From Allobosea sp. OK403 (lineage in GTDB: Bacteria > Pseudomonadota > Alphaproteobacteria > Rhizobiales > Beijerinckiaceae), in NCBI RefSeq assembly GCF_900113835.1, contig NZ_FOQV01000002.1, positions 124,001 to 188,000 on the forward strand: a stretch of 64,000 nt of DNA, read 5' to 3'. Under the pieces are notes generated by a model that worked only from the letters and a program-made list of their open reading frames with translations, was not told where the DNA came from and did no database searches. The position numbers and the translations under genes are program-made. Shown piece by piece: positions 1 through 8,405 of the stretch (positions are counted from its first letter, which is position 1; each line of letters starts with the position of its first letter).

Positions 1-99
1 CAGCGAACACGCCTCAAAACCGCGCCGCAGGAACAGCGCTTCGGCCGCCCGCAGGATCGTCTGCCGCGTCTCCGCAGCCTGCTCTTTGGTTCTTCGCAC
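1..99 (-). CDS. TetR/AcrR-family transcriptional repressor, N-terminal part
   Basis: Only the first 33 codons are in the window; the gene runs off its left edge. The translation begins MRRTKEQAAETRQTILRAAE and continues as an amphipathic helix ending RRGFEACSL, the classic first helices of a TetR-type DNA-binding domain. The start chosen is GTG at 99, about eight bases after a GAGAGG ribosome-binding site; no in-frame ATG lies upstream before the operator region. A near-perfect 27-bp palindrome sits about 30 bases upstream, as expected for an autoregulated repressor. The ligand and targets cannot be read from this fragment. Confidence 0.85.
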   Translation of the reverse strand, partial: MRRTKEQAAETRQTILRAAEALFLRRGFEACSL

Positions 100-128
100 G
101 GAATGCGCCTCTCGCTCCGCGCAAGTTC

Positions 129-155
129 TATATACAAACGGACCGTATGTATATA
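129..155. promoter_or_regulatory. Palindromic operator, probably for the adjacent TetR repressor
   Basis: The 27 bases form an inverted repeat centred at 142 with arms reading TATATACAAACGG and its complement, with a single mismatched pair and the odd central base. It lies just upstream of the TetR-family gene and is AT-rich in a GC-rich setting. The size and symmetry suit a TetR dimer or pair of dimers; binding is inferred. Confidence 0.7.
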
Positions 156-170
156 AGCACCCCACACCAC

Positions 171-251
171 CATTGCGAGCGCAGCGAACAATCCAGAACG
201 CGTAAAGCGAGCCCTTCTGGATTGCCTCATGCCCAAGCCCTCGCAATAACG
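171..251. repeat. Degenerate palindromic intergenic repeat (CATTGCGAG family)
   Basis: The segment opens with CATTGCGAGCGCAGCGAA then CAATCCAG and closes with CTGGATTGCC and CTCGCAAT in reverse orientation, so it is an imperfect inverted repeat. A better preserved relative lies at 48896-48982 between metF and metH. It occupies most of the 305-bp gap between the TetR operator and the next gene. Confidence 0.65.
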
Positions 252-404
252 GTTCAAGCCGCGCGGAAATTGATTGGGCCAAGCGCACCCTCGCCCGCCC
301 GGGAAAATATTCGCGATTGCTTTGAACCTTCCCGGCGCCTCCCGCGACCAATGGGCATGGGGCTGCATGGTGCGGCTCCTTCCAAAACTCCAAGGGAGAC
401 GATC

Positions 405-704
405 ATGACCACTCGCACCACCGTCGCCGGCCTCGCCACCGCCTTCGTCCTGGGCGCAAGCGCCCTGATCGGCGGCTCGCTCGCCACCTCCTCCGCCGCC
501 CAGGCAGCGCCCGGCTGGCATGGCGGCTACGGACATCACGGCCATTTCGGTCATTTCGGCGGAGGCCACGGCCGTTGGGGTCATCGCGGCTGGGGCCGCC
601 CGATCTATGCCGGCGGCTATTATGGCGGCTGCTACACCGTGCTGCGGACCCGCTTCGTCCCCGGCCTCGGCTATGTCGAGCGCCCCGTGACGCGCTGCCG
701 CTGA
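405..704 (+). CDS. Small exported Gly/His-rich protein of unknown function
   Basis: This encodes 99 residues. The ATG at 405 follows AAGGGAGAC and is preferred to longer in-frame starts because the protein then begins with a signal peptide: a short basic start (MTTRTT), a hydrophobic core and an AQA-A cleavage site near residue 35. The mature part is low complexity, rich in glycine, histidine and tryptophan (HGHFGHFGGGHGRW), then a short tail with two cysteines (GGCYTVLRTR and a C-terminal TRC). Similar small envelope proteins are common in Hyphomicrobiales but have no assigned role. The histidines could bind metal; that is a guess. Confidence 0.7.
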   Translation: MTTRTTVAGLATAFVLGASALIGGSLATSSAAQAAPGWHGGYGHHGHFGHFGGGHGRWGHRGWGRPIYAGGYYGGCYTVLRTRFVPGLGYVERPVTRCR

Positions 705-726
705 TCACGATCATGCCGCGCCATAC

Positions 727-752
727 AGGGAGCCGGAGCGATCCGGCTCCCT
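727..752 (+). terminator. Stem-loop after the Gly/His-rich gene
   Basis: AGGGAGCCGGA and TCCGGCTCCCT form a perfect 11-bp stem with a four-base loop, starting 22 bases after the stop codon at 704. There is no long T-run, so it may act as a transcript-end stabiliser rather than a strong intrinsic terminator. Confidence 0.55.
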
Positions 753-836
753 CGACGTTTGAGACTGGAGCGCGCAGCTCATGCTCGCAAGCGCGCCGCG
801 ATCCAGGAACCTTTGCCAGCGAACCCGGTTCACTTC

Positions 837-857
837 GCGTCACGCAAATCGTGACGC
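837..857. repeat. Short perfect inverted repeat upstream of the 24-residue peptide gene
   Basis: GCGTCACG and CGTGACGC flank a five-base AT-rich spacer. The element lies 45 bases before the small gene at 903 and could be a regulator-binding site or part of its leader; nothing else supports a specific role. Confidence 0.35.
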
Positions 858-902
858 ACAATTCACGCGGGCCGCCGTAGCCCGCCCGAAACCGGGGCTA
901 CC

Positions 903-977
903 ATGAACAACATCATCTATATCGTCGGCCTGATCGTGATCGTCCTGGCGATCCTGTCCTTCCTCGGCCTGCGCTGA
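903..977 (+). CDS. 24-residue single-span membrane peptide
   Basis: This short frame encodes MNNIIYIVGLIVIVLAILSF followed by LGLR and a TGA stop. The whole peptide is one hydrophobic helix with polar Asn residues at the start and a single Arg at the end, so it should insert as a single membrane span. The ATG is preceded by a GGGG-containing stretch at a workable distance. The clean hydrophobic pattern with no charged interruptions argues against chance. I recall similar very short membrane peptides in Hyphomicrobiales genomes, but I know no function. It lies between the Gly/His-rich gene and a RIME-like repeat. Confidence 0.6.
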   Translation: MNNIIYIVGLIVIVLAILSFLGLR

Positions 978-981
978 GAGC

Positions 982-1112
982 CTAGAGCAGGATGCGAAAA
1001 AGTGGGAACCGGTTTTTCGCGTTGATCCGGCTCTAACTCCTTGATGAGAGACGGATTCAGATTTCAGATGGGATCACTCTGTGAGCCCATCTGAAATCAT
1101 CCGGCTCTCGGT
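982..1112. repeat. RIME-like intergenic repeat with an inner inverted repeat
   Basis: The element begins CTAGAGCAGG, contains the AAGTGGGAACCGGTTTTTCGC block that resembles the AAGTGGACACCGGTTCGC core of other copies in this window, and then carries a perfect 13-bp inverted repeat (GATTTCAGATGGG at 1060-1072 and its complement at 1086-1098). It lies after the 3' end of the helicase gene, where the stem-loop could also terminate or protect its transcript. Confidence 0.65.
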
Positions 1113-1141
1113 AAAACAGGAGAGACCAGGCCGGGCAGCGA

Positions 1142-3205
1142 TCAGCCGCGGTCGTCGCGGCCAGGCTTCTTGCCCTTGAAGGGCTTGCCCGCAGGCTTGC
1201 CGCCGAAGCCGGGCTTGTTCCCGGCATAGGGCTTCGCGCCGCCCGGCTTGCCGGCATAGGGCTTCGGACCCGACCTGAACGAGACATTGGGGTCTGACAG
1301 CGCATCCCGGTCGCTGCGAACCGGATCATAGGGCTTGGCCGCGCCGAACGGCTTGCCCTTGCCCTCATAGGCCTTCTTCTTGCCCTCATAGGGCTTCTTC
1401 TCGAACGGCTTGTTCTCGTAAGGCTTCTTCTCATAGGCCCTGGCGGGAGCGCGCTCCTGGTCACGCTCGGGGCGCGCATAGGCGGCCGGCGCATGGCTCG
1501 CCTTCTCCGCGAAAGGCTTCGCGGGGCGCCGTTCCTCCTCGCCGGTGACGGGCTGGATCACGATCTTGTCGCGATCGACAGCCTTTGCCAGCTCGTAGAA
1601 GCGCTCGGCGACATCGGCGTCGATCTCGACCTTGGTCTCCTTGTCGAAGATCCGGATCGCACCGACCTCGTCGCGTGTGATCTTGCCGCGGCGGCACAGC
1701 ATCGGCAGCAATTGGCGTGGATCGGCGCCGTCCTTGCGACCGATATTCAGAACGAACCAGACCGTATTGCCACGCGGGCCGGCCTTGCGCGGCCCCTCCC
1801 CGCGCGGACTGTCCTCGCGGCCTTCGCCGAACCGGCCACCCTCGCGTGGCGCATACTCCTCGCGCGAACGGATCGGCCGCGAATCGCGTTGAAAGTTCGG
1901 ATCCCCGACCTCTTCGGCGCCCGGCAGGCGCGAACGGTAGACCCGCACCAGCGCGGCCGCGATCTCCTGCGGCGAACGTCCCGCCAACAGCGCCTCGACC
2001 ATGGCGGCGTCGTCCTCGTCGGCCTCTCCGGTCAACAGCGGATCGCTCAACAGCCGCTGCTGGTCGAGCGCACGGATTTCCTCGGCCGTCGGCGGCCCGG
2101 CCCAAACCGCCTCGACCTTGGCCTCGGCGATCAGCATCTCGGCCTTGCGGCGGCGCGACACCGGCACCAGCAGGACGCTCGTGCCCTTGTTGCCGGCACG
2201 ACCGGTGCGACCCGAGCGATGCTGCATGACCTCGGGATCGTTGGGCAGTTCCGCATGAATGACCAACGTCAGGCCGGGCAGATCGATGCCGCGTGCCGCG
2301 ACGTCGGTCGCGACGCAGACCCGCGCCCGGCCGTCACGCAGCGCCTGCAGCGCCGAATTGCGCTCGCTCTGGCTGAGTTCGCCCGAGAGCGCTACGGCCG
2401 AGAAGCCGCGCTCCAACAGGATCGCCTCGAGATGCCGCACGGCGTTGCGGGTGTTGCAGAACACCAGCGAGCACGGCGAATCATGGAAGCGCAGCAGATT
2501 GACGACAGCGAGCTCGGCCTCCTTCGGATAAACCCGGATGGCGCGATATTCGATATCGGCATGGCCACGTGAGCCGCCAGTGACCTCGATGCGCAACGCA
2601 TTGCGCTGGTAGTTGGTCGCGAGCTGGATGATCGCCTTGGGCAGCGTTGCGGAGAACAGCAGGCTCTGGCGCTCGGCGGGCGTCGTCTTCAGGATGAATT
2701 CGAGATCGTCGCGGAAGCCGAGATCGAGCATCTCGTCGGCCTCGTCGAGCACGACGGCCTTGAGCGCGGAAACGTCGAGGCGGTGCCGCTCGATATGGTC
2801 GCGCAGACGTCCGGGCGTGCCCACGACGATATGGGCGCCTTCATCGAGCAGCGCGGCCTCGCGGCGCGGGTCCATGCCGCCGACGCAGGCGATGACACGG
2901 GCATTGGCGTATTTGTAGAGCCAGGCGAGCTCGCGCTGGACCTGCAGCGCCAGTTCGCGCGTCGGCGCGATGATCAGCGCCAGCGGCTTGCCGGCGCGGC
3001 CGAAGGCTTCCGCCTCGCCGAGCAGGGTCGTGGCGATGGCAAGGCCATAGGCCACCGTCTTGCCGGAGCCGGTCTGCGACGAGACGAGCAGGTCGCGCCC
3101 GGCGGCGGCATCCTCGAGCACGGCGTTCTGCACCGGCGTCGGATCGGAATAGTTGCGTTCGGCGAGCGCACGCGCAAGCGGCGGGCTCGTAGGAAGAAAG
3201 GACAT
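1142..3205 (-). CDS. DEAD-box ATP-dependent RNA helicase with DbpA-type RNA-binding domain
   Basis: This 687-residue protein has the helicase core in the N-terminal half: Q motif near residue 25, Walker A SQTGSGKT at 43-50, PTREL at 81-85, DEAD at 154-157, SAT at 185-187 and HRSGRTGR further on. A DbpA-like RNA-binding fold follows (around VWFVLNIGRKDG and the KITRDEVGAIRIFD stretch), which in relatives directs the helicase to 23S rRNA, suggesting a role in ribosome assembly or cold adaptation. The last 120 residues are a basic low-complexity tail with repeated KPYE, KPFE and KPYAG units. The gene stands alone and is divergent from the ABC-F gene across 258 bp. It belongs to the DeaD/DbpA/RhlE group; the exact name is uncertain. 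Confidence 0.93.
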   Translation of the reverse strand: MSFLPTSPPLARALAERNYSDPTPVQNAVLEDAAAGRDLLVSSQTGSGKTVAYGLAIATTLLGEAEAFGRAGKPLALIIAPTRELALQVQRELAWLYKYANARVIACVGGMDPRREAALLDEGAHIVVGTPGRLRDHIERHRLDVSALKAVVLDEADEMLDLGFRDDLEFILKTTPAERQSLLFSATLPKAIIQLATNYQRNALRIEVTGGSRGHADIEYRAIRVYPKEAELAVVNLLRFHDSPCSLVFCNTRNAVRHLEAILLERGFSAVALSGELSQSERNSALQALRDGRARVCVATDVAARGIDLPGLTLVIHAELPNDPEVMQHRSGRTGRAGNKGTSVLLVPVSRRRKAEMLIAEAKVEAVWAGPPTAEEIRALDQQRLLSDPLLTGEADEDDAAMVEALLAGRSPQEIAAALVRVYRSRLPGAEEVGDPNFQRDSRPIRSREEYAPREGGRFGEGREDSPRGEGPRKAGPRGNTVWFVLNIGRKDGADPRQLLPMLCRRGKITRDEVGAIRIFDKETKVEIDADVAERFYELAKAVDRDKIVIQPVTGEEERRPAKPFAEKASHAPAAYARPERDQERAPARAYEKKPYENKPFEKKPYEGKKKAYEGKGKPFGAAKPYDPVRSDRDALSDPNVSFRSGPKPYAGKPGGAKPYAGNKPGFGGKPAGKPFKGKKPGRDDRG

Positions 3206-3463
3206 GAGGTGTCGTGCCTAGGGTTACGGCGCAGATCAGGAAACGGCGCAGGAATTCGGGCGATGAGCGGCGCGGCGCGCAAATGCAGCCAGTCCGCAGC
3301 CATCGATTGAAATGGGCTCATAAAGCAGATTGCGGCAAAAGGGAATGGAGGGGGCGGATGACGCGGCTAGCACCGCCACCTGATTTGCCCGCCAGCTCTT
3401 CCGCAGACGGCCCCCATGGCGTAAGGGCGCGGGAAATCCCCTTTCCCCAGGTTCCGTGAACGC

Positions 3464-5086
3464 ATGATCCGCCTCGAAAACATCAGCAAGCAGAACGGTC
3501 AGCAGATCGTCTTCATCGAGGCCTCGGCGGCGCTCCAGAAGGGGGAGAAGGTCGGCCTGGTCGGCCCCAATGGCGCGGGCAAGACCACATTGTTCCGGAT
3601 GATCACCGGGCAGGAGCAGCCCGATGAAGGGCAGGTCGGCGTCGATCGCGGCGTGACCATCGGCTATTTCAGCCAGGATGTCGGCGACATGAAGGGCGTC
3701 AGTGCCGTCTCCGCCGTCATGGACGGGGCGGGCCCGGTGAGCAGCGTCGCCGCCGAATTGCGCGAGCTGGAAGCCGCCATGGGCGATCCCGACCGCGCTG
3801 AGGAGATGGATGAGATCATCATGCGCTATGGCGAGGTCCAGGGCCGCTTCGAGGAGCTCGACGGCTATGCGCTCGACGGCCGGGCGCGCGAGGTACTGGC
3901 AGGGCTGGGCTTCAGCCAGGAGATGATGGACGGCGATGTCGGCGCGCTCTCGGGCGGCTGGAAGATGCGCGTCGCCCTCGCCCGCATCCTGCTGATGCGG
4001 CCCGACGCGATGCTGCTCGACGAGCCGAGCAACCATCTCGACCTGGAGAGCCTGATCTGGCTGGAGGAGTTCCTGAAAGGCTATGACGGCGCGCTGCTGA
4101 TGACCTCGCATGATCGCGAATTTATGAACCGGATCGTCAACAAGGTGGTCGAGATCGATGGCGGTTCGCTGACCGCCTATTCCGGCAATTACGAGTTCTA
4201 CCAGGAGCAGCGCGCGCTTGCCGAGAAGCAGCAGCAGGCCCAGTTCGAGCGCCAGCAGGCGATGCTGGCCAAGGAGATCAACTTCATCGAGCGCTTCAAG
4301 GCACGCGCCTCGCACGCGGCCCAGGTCCAGAGCCGGGTGAAGAAGCTCGAGAAGATCGACCGGGTCGAGCCGCCCAAGCGCCGCCAGACGGTGTCCTTCG
4401 AGTTCCAGCCGGCGCCGCGCTCCGGCGAGGACGTCGTCACGCTCAAGAACGTGCACAAAGCCTATGGCAGCCGCAGCATCTATGAGGGGCTCGACTTCCA
4501 AGTGCGCCGCAAGGAGCGCTGGTGCGTGATGGGCGTCAACGGCGCCGGCAAATCGACGCTGTTGAAGCTGGTGACGGGTGCCACAGTACCGGACAATGGC
4601 ACGGTCGCGCTCGGCGGCAGCATCAAGCTGGGCTATTTCGCCCAGCACGCCATGGAGGTTCTGGACGGCGACCGGACCGTGTTCGAATCGCTGGAGGACA
4701 GCTTTCCCCAGGCTGGGCAGGGCTCGCTCAGGGCGCTCGCCGGCTGCTTCGGCTTCTCTGGCGACGATGTCGAGAAGCGCTGCCGGGTGCTCTCGGGCGG
4801 CGAGAAGGCGCGCCTCGTCATGGCGAAGATGCTCTATGATCCGCCGAATTTCCTCGTGTTGGACGAGCCGACCAACCATCTCGACATCGCCACCAAGGAG
4901 ATGCTGATCACGGCACTCGCGCAGTATGAGGGCACCATGCTGTTCGTCAGCCACGACCGCCACTTCCTGGCGGCCCTGTCGAACCGTTTGCTGGAGCTGA
5001 CGCCCGAGGGCGTGCACGCCTATGGCGGCGGCTACACGGAATATGTCGCGCGCACGGGCCAGGAAGCGCCGGGCCTGCGCAGCTAG
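3464..5086 (+). CDS. ABC-F family ATPase (translation-factor type, not a transporter)
   Basis: The 540-residue protein has two ABC domains and no membrane segments. The first has Walker A GPNGAGKT and signature LSGGW, with an aspartate-glutamate Walker B followed by PSNHLD; the second has GVNGAGKS, signature LSGGE and DEPTNHLD. The linker between them is charged and helical, as in ABC-F proteins that act in the ribosomal E site. It resembles the Uup/YbiT/YheS branch rather than EttA, which is encoded separately at 59271-60923. The ATG at 3464 gives the canonical MIRLENISK start. Its TAG stop codon is the first three bases of the RIME-like repeat that follows. Confidence 0.92.
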   Translation: MIRLENISKQNGQQIVFIEASAALQKGEKVGLVGPNGAGKTTLFRMITGQEQPDEGQVGVDRGVTIGYFSQDVGDMKGVSAVSAVMDGAGPVSSVAAELRELEAAMGDPDRAEEMDEIIMRYGEVQGRFEELDGYALDGRAREVLAGLGFSQEMMDGDVGALSGGWKMRVALARILLMRPDAMLLDEPSNHLDLESLIWLEEFLKGYDGALLMTSHDREFMNRIVNKVVEIDGGSLTAYSGNYEFYQEQRALAEKQQQAQFERQQAMLAKEINFIERFKARASHAAQVQSRVKKLEKIDRVEPPKRRQTVSFEFQPAPRSGEDVVTLKNVHKAYGSRSIYEGLDFQVRRKERWCVMGVNGAGKSTLLKLVTGATVPDNGTVALGGSIKLGYFAQHAMEVLDGDRTVFESLEDSFPQAGQGSLRALAGCFGFSGDDVEKRCRVLSGGEKARLVMAKMLYDPPNFLVLDEPTNHLDIATKEMLITALAQYEGTMLFVSHDRHFLAALSNRLLELTPEGVHAYGGGYTEYVARTGQEAPGLRS

Positions 5087-5188
5087 AGCATTTTCGAGCG
5101 AAGTGGACACCGGTTCGCGTGAAGAAAATACGATAAAACAAGTAGTTAGAGTATTTTCGCGATTCGGAGAAACGCGGAAATGCTCTAG
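5084..5188. repeat. RIME-like intergenic repeat, complete copy
   Basis: It begins TAGAGCATTTTCGAGCGAAG, continues with the GTGGACACCGGTTCGCGTGAAG core, and ends with an inverted TTTCGCGATTCGGAGAAACGC and GAAATGCTCTAG. Both ends are CTAGAGC in opposite directions. Near-identical copies occur at 21761-21865 and, partially, at 7155-7259, 44098-44200 and 44906-45009. The name follows the rhizobial RIME1 family; membership is by recollection of its sequence. Confidence 0.85.
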
Positions 5189-5215
5189 AATCTGCTGTTT
5201 TGTAGTGGAACCGCA

Positions 5216-5365
5216 CCGTCATTCCGGGGCTTGGCGAAGCCAAGAGCCCGGAACCCAGAACCGATGGAGCTGGGAATCACGCGCCGTCATCAGCAGCGCC
5301 TGTGCCGTCACCACCTGCGATTCTGGGTTCCGGGCTCGATCCTTCGGATCGCCCCGGAATGACGG
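5216..5365. repeat. Long imperfect inverted repeat (CGTCATTCCGGGG family)
   Basis: The left arm begins CCGTCATTCCGGGGC and includes GAGCCCGGAACCCAGAA; the right arm returns TTCTGGGTTCCGGGCTC and ends GCCCCGGAATGACGG. The arms flank about 60 bp of unrelated sequence. Together with the RIME-like copy just before, it fills the 324-bp gap between the ABC-F gene and recN and may serve as a two-sided transcript end. The element at 42969-43090 has similar CGTCATCCCGG ends. Confidence 0.8.
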
Positions 5366-5410
5366 CGCGTTTCAGAATTAAGGCAGCAAGCTCCGGGTAC
5401 GACGCTGTTA

Positions 5411-7096
5411 TCAGGCTCGCGCGACCGCGGCGTTCAGCAAGCGCCCAGCCGCCGCCCTCGCCTCTTCGGTGATGCTCGCTCCCGCCAGCATGCGGGCGAT
5501 CTCCTCGCGCCGCGCCTGATCGGCCAGTGCCGAGACGCGGGTGACGGTGCGCGAGGCGCTGTCGCCGTCGAGCGCCGATTTGGCGATCAGGAAATGCTGC
5601 CCGGCCTTGGCCGCGACCTGCGGCGCATGGGTCACCGAGATGACCTGGACCTTTTGCGCGAGCCGCGCCAGGCGCTCGCCGATCGCATCCGCGACCGCGC
5701 CGCCGACACCGGTGTCGATTTCGTCGAAGACCAGAGTGGGGGCCGAGCCGCGCTCGGCCAGCACGACCTTCAGCGCCAGCATGAAGCGCGACAGCTCGCC
5801 GCCGGAAGCGACCTTCATCATCGGGCCCGGCCGCGTGCCGGGATTGGTCTCGACCCAGAACTCGACGCGGTCGAAGCCCTCGGGCCCGCGCGCCGTCTCG
5901 TCTGAGTCGATCTGGGTGATGAAGCGCGCCCGCTCCAGCTTCAATGGCGGCAACTCCGCCTTGACCGCGCCGTCGAGTCTGGCAGCAGCCTGCTTGCGCT
6001 CCGCCGACAAGGCCTTCGCCAGTTTGACGAAGGCGGCCTCTGCCTCGCGCAATTCCGCCTCAAGCCGGCCGAGCGAAGTCTCGCTCTCGTCGAGCGCCGC
6101 GAGATCGGCGGCCATGCTCTCGGCGAGCACGACCAAGCCGTCGACCGGCACGTCGTATTTGCGCGCAGCAGCGCGCAAGGCGAACAGGCGCTCCTCGACG
6201 CGCTCCTGCTCGCGCGGATCGTATTCGGCCGCGCGCATCGCAGCGGCGAGCGTCTCGGACGCCTCCTCCAGCGCGACGAGAGCAGTGTTGAGCGCGGCGA
6301 GCGACGGATCGATCAGGCCCGGCGCCTGCGCGGCACGGCGCTCCAGCCGGCGCAGCACGGCGGCGAGCGCCGGCACCGGGGAGCCCTGCCCGCCCACGGC
6401 CTCATGCGCGTCGATCAGGTCGCGCGCGACCTTCTCCGCCTGCATCATGCCTTGCCGGGTTGCCGCGAGGCTGTCTTCCTCGCCGGGCTGGGGCGCGAGC
6501 TTGCCGAGTTCCTGAACCGCATGGCGCAGGAAATCGGCCTCCTTGCGCGCGGCCTCGACGCGGATGCGCTGCGCCTGCAAGGCCTGGCGTGCGCGCTTCA
6601 GCGTCTCGCTGGCTTCAGCCACGGCCGCAGACTGGCTTTCCAGCCCGCCGAAACCGTCGAGGATGAGGCGGTGCTGCGCCGGGTCGGTCAGGGCGCGATC
6701 GTCATGCTGGCCGTGGATCTCGACGATGGCCGCGCCGATCATCCGCAGGATCTGGACGCTGACCGGCTGGTCGTTGACGAAGGCGCGCGTGCGCCCGTCC
6801 GCATATTGCACCCGTCGCAGGATCAGGTCGCCATCGGTGTCGATTTCCTGCGCCTGCGCCAGGAGCCGCGCCGGATGCTGCATCGGCAAGTCGAAAACCG
6901 CTCCGACCTGTCCCTGCGCCTCGCCATGGCGCACGAGCCCGCCATCGCCGCGCCCGCCCAAAGCGAGCGCGAAGGCATCCAGTACGATCGACTTGCCGGC
7001 ACCGGTCTCGCCGGTCAGCACGCTCAAGCCCTCGCCGAAGCTCAGATCGAGCCGGTCGATCAGGACGATGTCGCGTATCGAGAGCTGCGCCAGCAT
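5411..7096 (-). CDS. recN: DNA repair protein RecN
   Basis: RecN is an SMC-like ATPase that acts at DNA double-strand breaks. The 561-residue product starts MLAQLSIRDIVLIDRLDLSF and carries Walker A GETGAGKS at 29-36, the characteristic VEIHGQHDD stretch, a long central coiled coil, and a C-terminal half with a signature-like SGGELSRFMLALK, Walker B TLVFDEIDTGVGG and the ISVTHAPQVAA switch. The length matches the family (about 550). It follows lpxC and bamD in the same direction, the usual rhizobial order. The ligA gene that often comes next is absent here. Confidence 0.97.
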   Translation of the reverse strand: MLAQLSIRDIVLIDRLDLSFGEGLSVLTGETGAGKSIVLDAFALALGGRGDGGLVRHGEAQGQVGAVFDLPMQHPARLLAQAQEIDTDGDLILRRVQYADGRTRAFVNDQPVSVQILRMIGAAIVEIHGQHDDRALTDPAQHRLILDGFGGLESQSAAVAEASETLKRARQALQAQRIRVEAARKEADFLRHAVQELGKLAPQPGEEDSLAATRQGMMQAEKVARDLIDAHEAVGGQGSPVPALAAVLRRLERRAAQAPGLIDPSLAALNTALVALEEASETLAAAMRAAEYDPREQERVEERLFALRAAARKYDVPVDGLVVLAESMAADLAALDESETSLGRLEAELREAEAAFVKLAKALSAERKQAAARLDGAVKAELPPLKLERARFITQIDSDETARGPEGFDRVEFWVETNPGTRPGPMMKVASGGELSRFMLALKVVLAERGSAPTLVFDEIDTGVGGAVADAIGERLARLAQKVQVISVTHAPQVAAKAGQHFLIAKSALDGDSASRTVTRVSALADQARREEIARMLAGASITEEARAAAGRLLNAAVARA

Positions 7097-7154
7097 GGCG
7101 CTTAGCGCAGGCTCAGAAAGCGGGGCATGCGCGGAAAACCCTCATGCATTCGAT

Positions 7155-7259
7155 CTAGGGCAAGGTCCGATCCGATTGGACCGGAGACTGTCCCATCTTT
7201 TCGTTTCGACGCGTTCTCTTCACGCGAACCGGTGCCCACTTCGCTCGAAAACGCTCTAG
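7155..7259. repeat. RIME-like intergenic repeat, reverse orientation
   Basis: Read on the minus strand it starts CTAGAGCGTTTTCGAGCGAAG, then GTGGGCACCGGTTCGCGTGAAG and GAACGCGTC, and ends near a second CTAG at 7155. The first TAG on the minus strand is the stop codon of bamD. The repeat fills the gap between bamD and recN; the half near recN, with CCGATCCGATTGGACCGG, is a different module from that in the 5084 copy but shared with 44098-44200. Confidence 0.8.
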
Positions 7260-8170
7260 AACGGGTTCAGGCTGACGACCGCCTTGCTGAAGCCCTGGAA
7301 AGCGCGGCTGATATAGGAGCCGCGATCCTCGCGTGGAGCCAGCCCGCCGCTCTCGAGCAGCACATAGGCGTCCTTGTACCAGGGGCTGTCGGGGAAGTTA
7401 TGCCCGAGCACGGCCGCAGCCGTCTGCGCCTCATTGGTGATGCCCAGCGCCATATAGGCCTCGGTCAGACGCATCAGCGCCTCCTCGACATGGCGCGTGG
7501 TCTGGTACTTGGTGATGACGTCGCGGAACCGGTTCACAGCGCCGGTATAGTTGCGCTTCTCCAGATAGAAGCGCCCGACATTCATCTCCTTGCCCGCGAG
7601 CTGGTCACGCGCGACGAGGACCTTCTCCTTGGCGTCGGTGACATATTCGGACTTCGGATATTTCTGCATGAGCTCGTCGAAGGCGGCGATCGCCTTCTCC
7701 GTCCGCTCCTGGTCGCGCGTCGCATCCGGAATCTGGTTATAATAGGACATCGCCATCAGATACTGCGCATAGGCAGCGTCGGGGCTCGCCGGGTTCTGCG
7801 CGATGAAGCGCTTCGAGGCGGTGATCGCATCGTCCCACTTGCTCGCCTGGTAGTTCGTATAGGCGGACAGGATCAGGCCCTTCTTGGCGAAGGGAGAGAA
7901 CGGCGCGTTCTTGTCGATCTCGCCGAATTTCTTGGTCGCGCCCTCGCTGTCGCCGTTCTGCATCCGCGCCAGGCCCTCATTATAGAGCCTGTCGGCGGGA
8001 ACCTCGGCGACGACCTCGGGCTTGTAGACCTCGGGCTTGTCGAAGGGATTCATGTTCGACAGCGTATCGCAGCCGCCCAGCATCAGGGCGACACCAAGAG
8101 CAAGGCCCGTGCTGCTGCGCATCGATCCGGCGCGATGGATTGTCGGAATGGTCAGCCGCTTGACGCTCAC
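7256..8170 (-). CDS. bamD: Outer membrane assembly lipoprotein BamD (ComL)
   Basis: BamD is the essential lipoprotein of the BAM complex that folds beta-barrels into the outer membrane. The product has a lipoprotein signal with lipobox LGGC (Cys about residue 34) followed by TPR-like helical repeats typical of BamD, including YLMAMSYYNQIPDATRDQ and YPKSEYVTDAKEKV. I chose the GTG at 8170 because AGAGGAC lies nine bases upstream; a later ATG (residue 17, MRSSTGLALG) would give a shorter signal peptide and is possible. Longer in-frame extensions upstream lack signal-peptide character. At about 304 residues it is longer than the E. coli protein but usual for this order. Confidence 0.93.
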   Translation of the reverse strand: MSVKRLTIPTIHRAGSMRSSTGLALGVALMLGGCDTLSNMNPFDKPEVYKPEVVAEVPADRLYNEGLARMQNGDSEGATKKFGEIDKNAPFSPFAKKGLILSAYTNYQASKWDDAITASKRFIAQNPASPDAAYAQYLMAMSYYNQIPDATRDQERTEKAIAAFDELMQKYPKSEYVTDAKEKVLVARDQLAGKEMNVGRFYLEKRNYTGAVNRFRDVITKYQTTRHVEEALMRLTEAYMALGITNEAQTAAAVLGHNFPDSPWYKDAYVLLESGGLAPREDRGSYISRAFQGFSKAVVSLNPF

Positions 8171-8405
8171 GTCGTCTGTCCTCTTTCGATCGTCCCCACT
8201 CGATGGGGAAGCATGCCTTACCTCAGACACCGCCCGCGCGCCACCGTCGAAAACGAGGCGCATGATCCGGAACAACCGGACGAGTGGCAATTGCGGCGCG
8301 GAACTTGCCGCCCCGCGATAACATCCGGTGCGAGCCGATTCCAGCAGCATACATTCGACAGAAAGCAGGCGAATGGAAGGCGCTAACGCGTCTTCGCGGC
8401 ACGCG

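Noticed and set aside
1170..1460. Tandem-repeat-like sequence suggestive of a minisatellite or CRISPR
   Set aside because: The period corresponds to KPYE/KPFE-type repeats in the coding tail of the helicase; there are no constant-length spacers.
3236..5110. Very long open frame (over 600 codons) antisense to the ABC-F gene
   Set aside because: It mirrors the codon pattern of the real gene in GC-rich DNA, has no recognisable domain, and the plus-strand product is an intact ABC-F ATPase.
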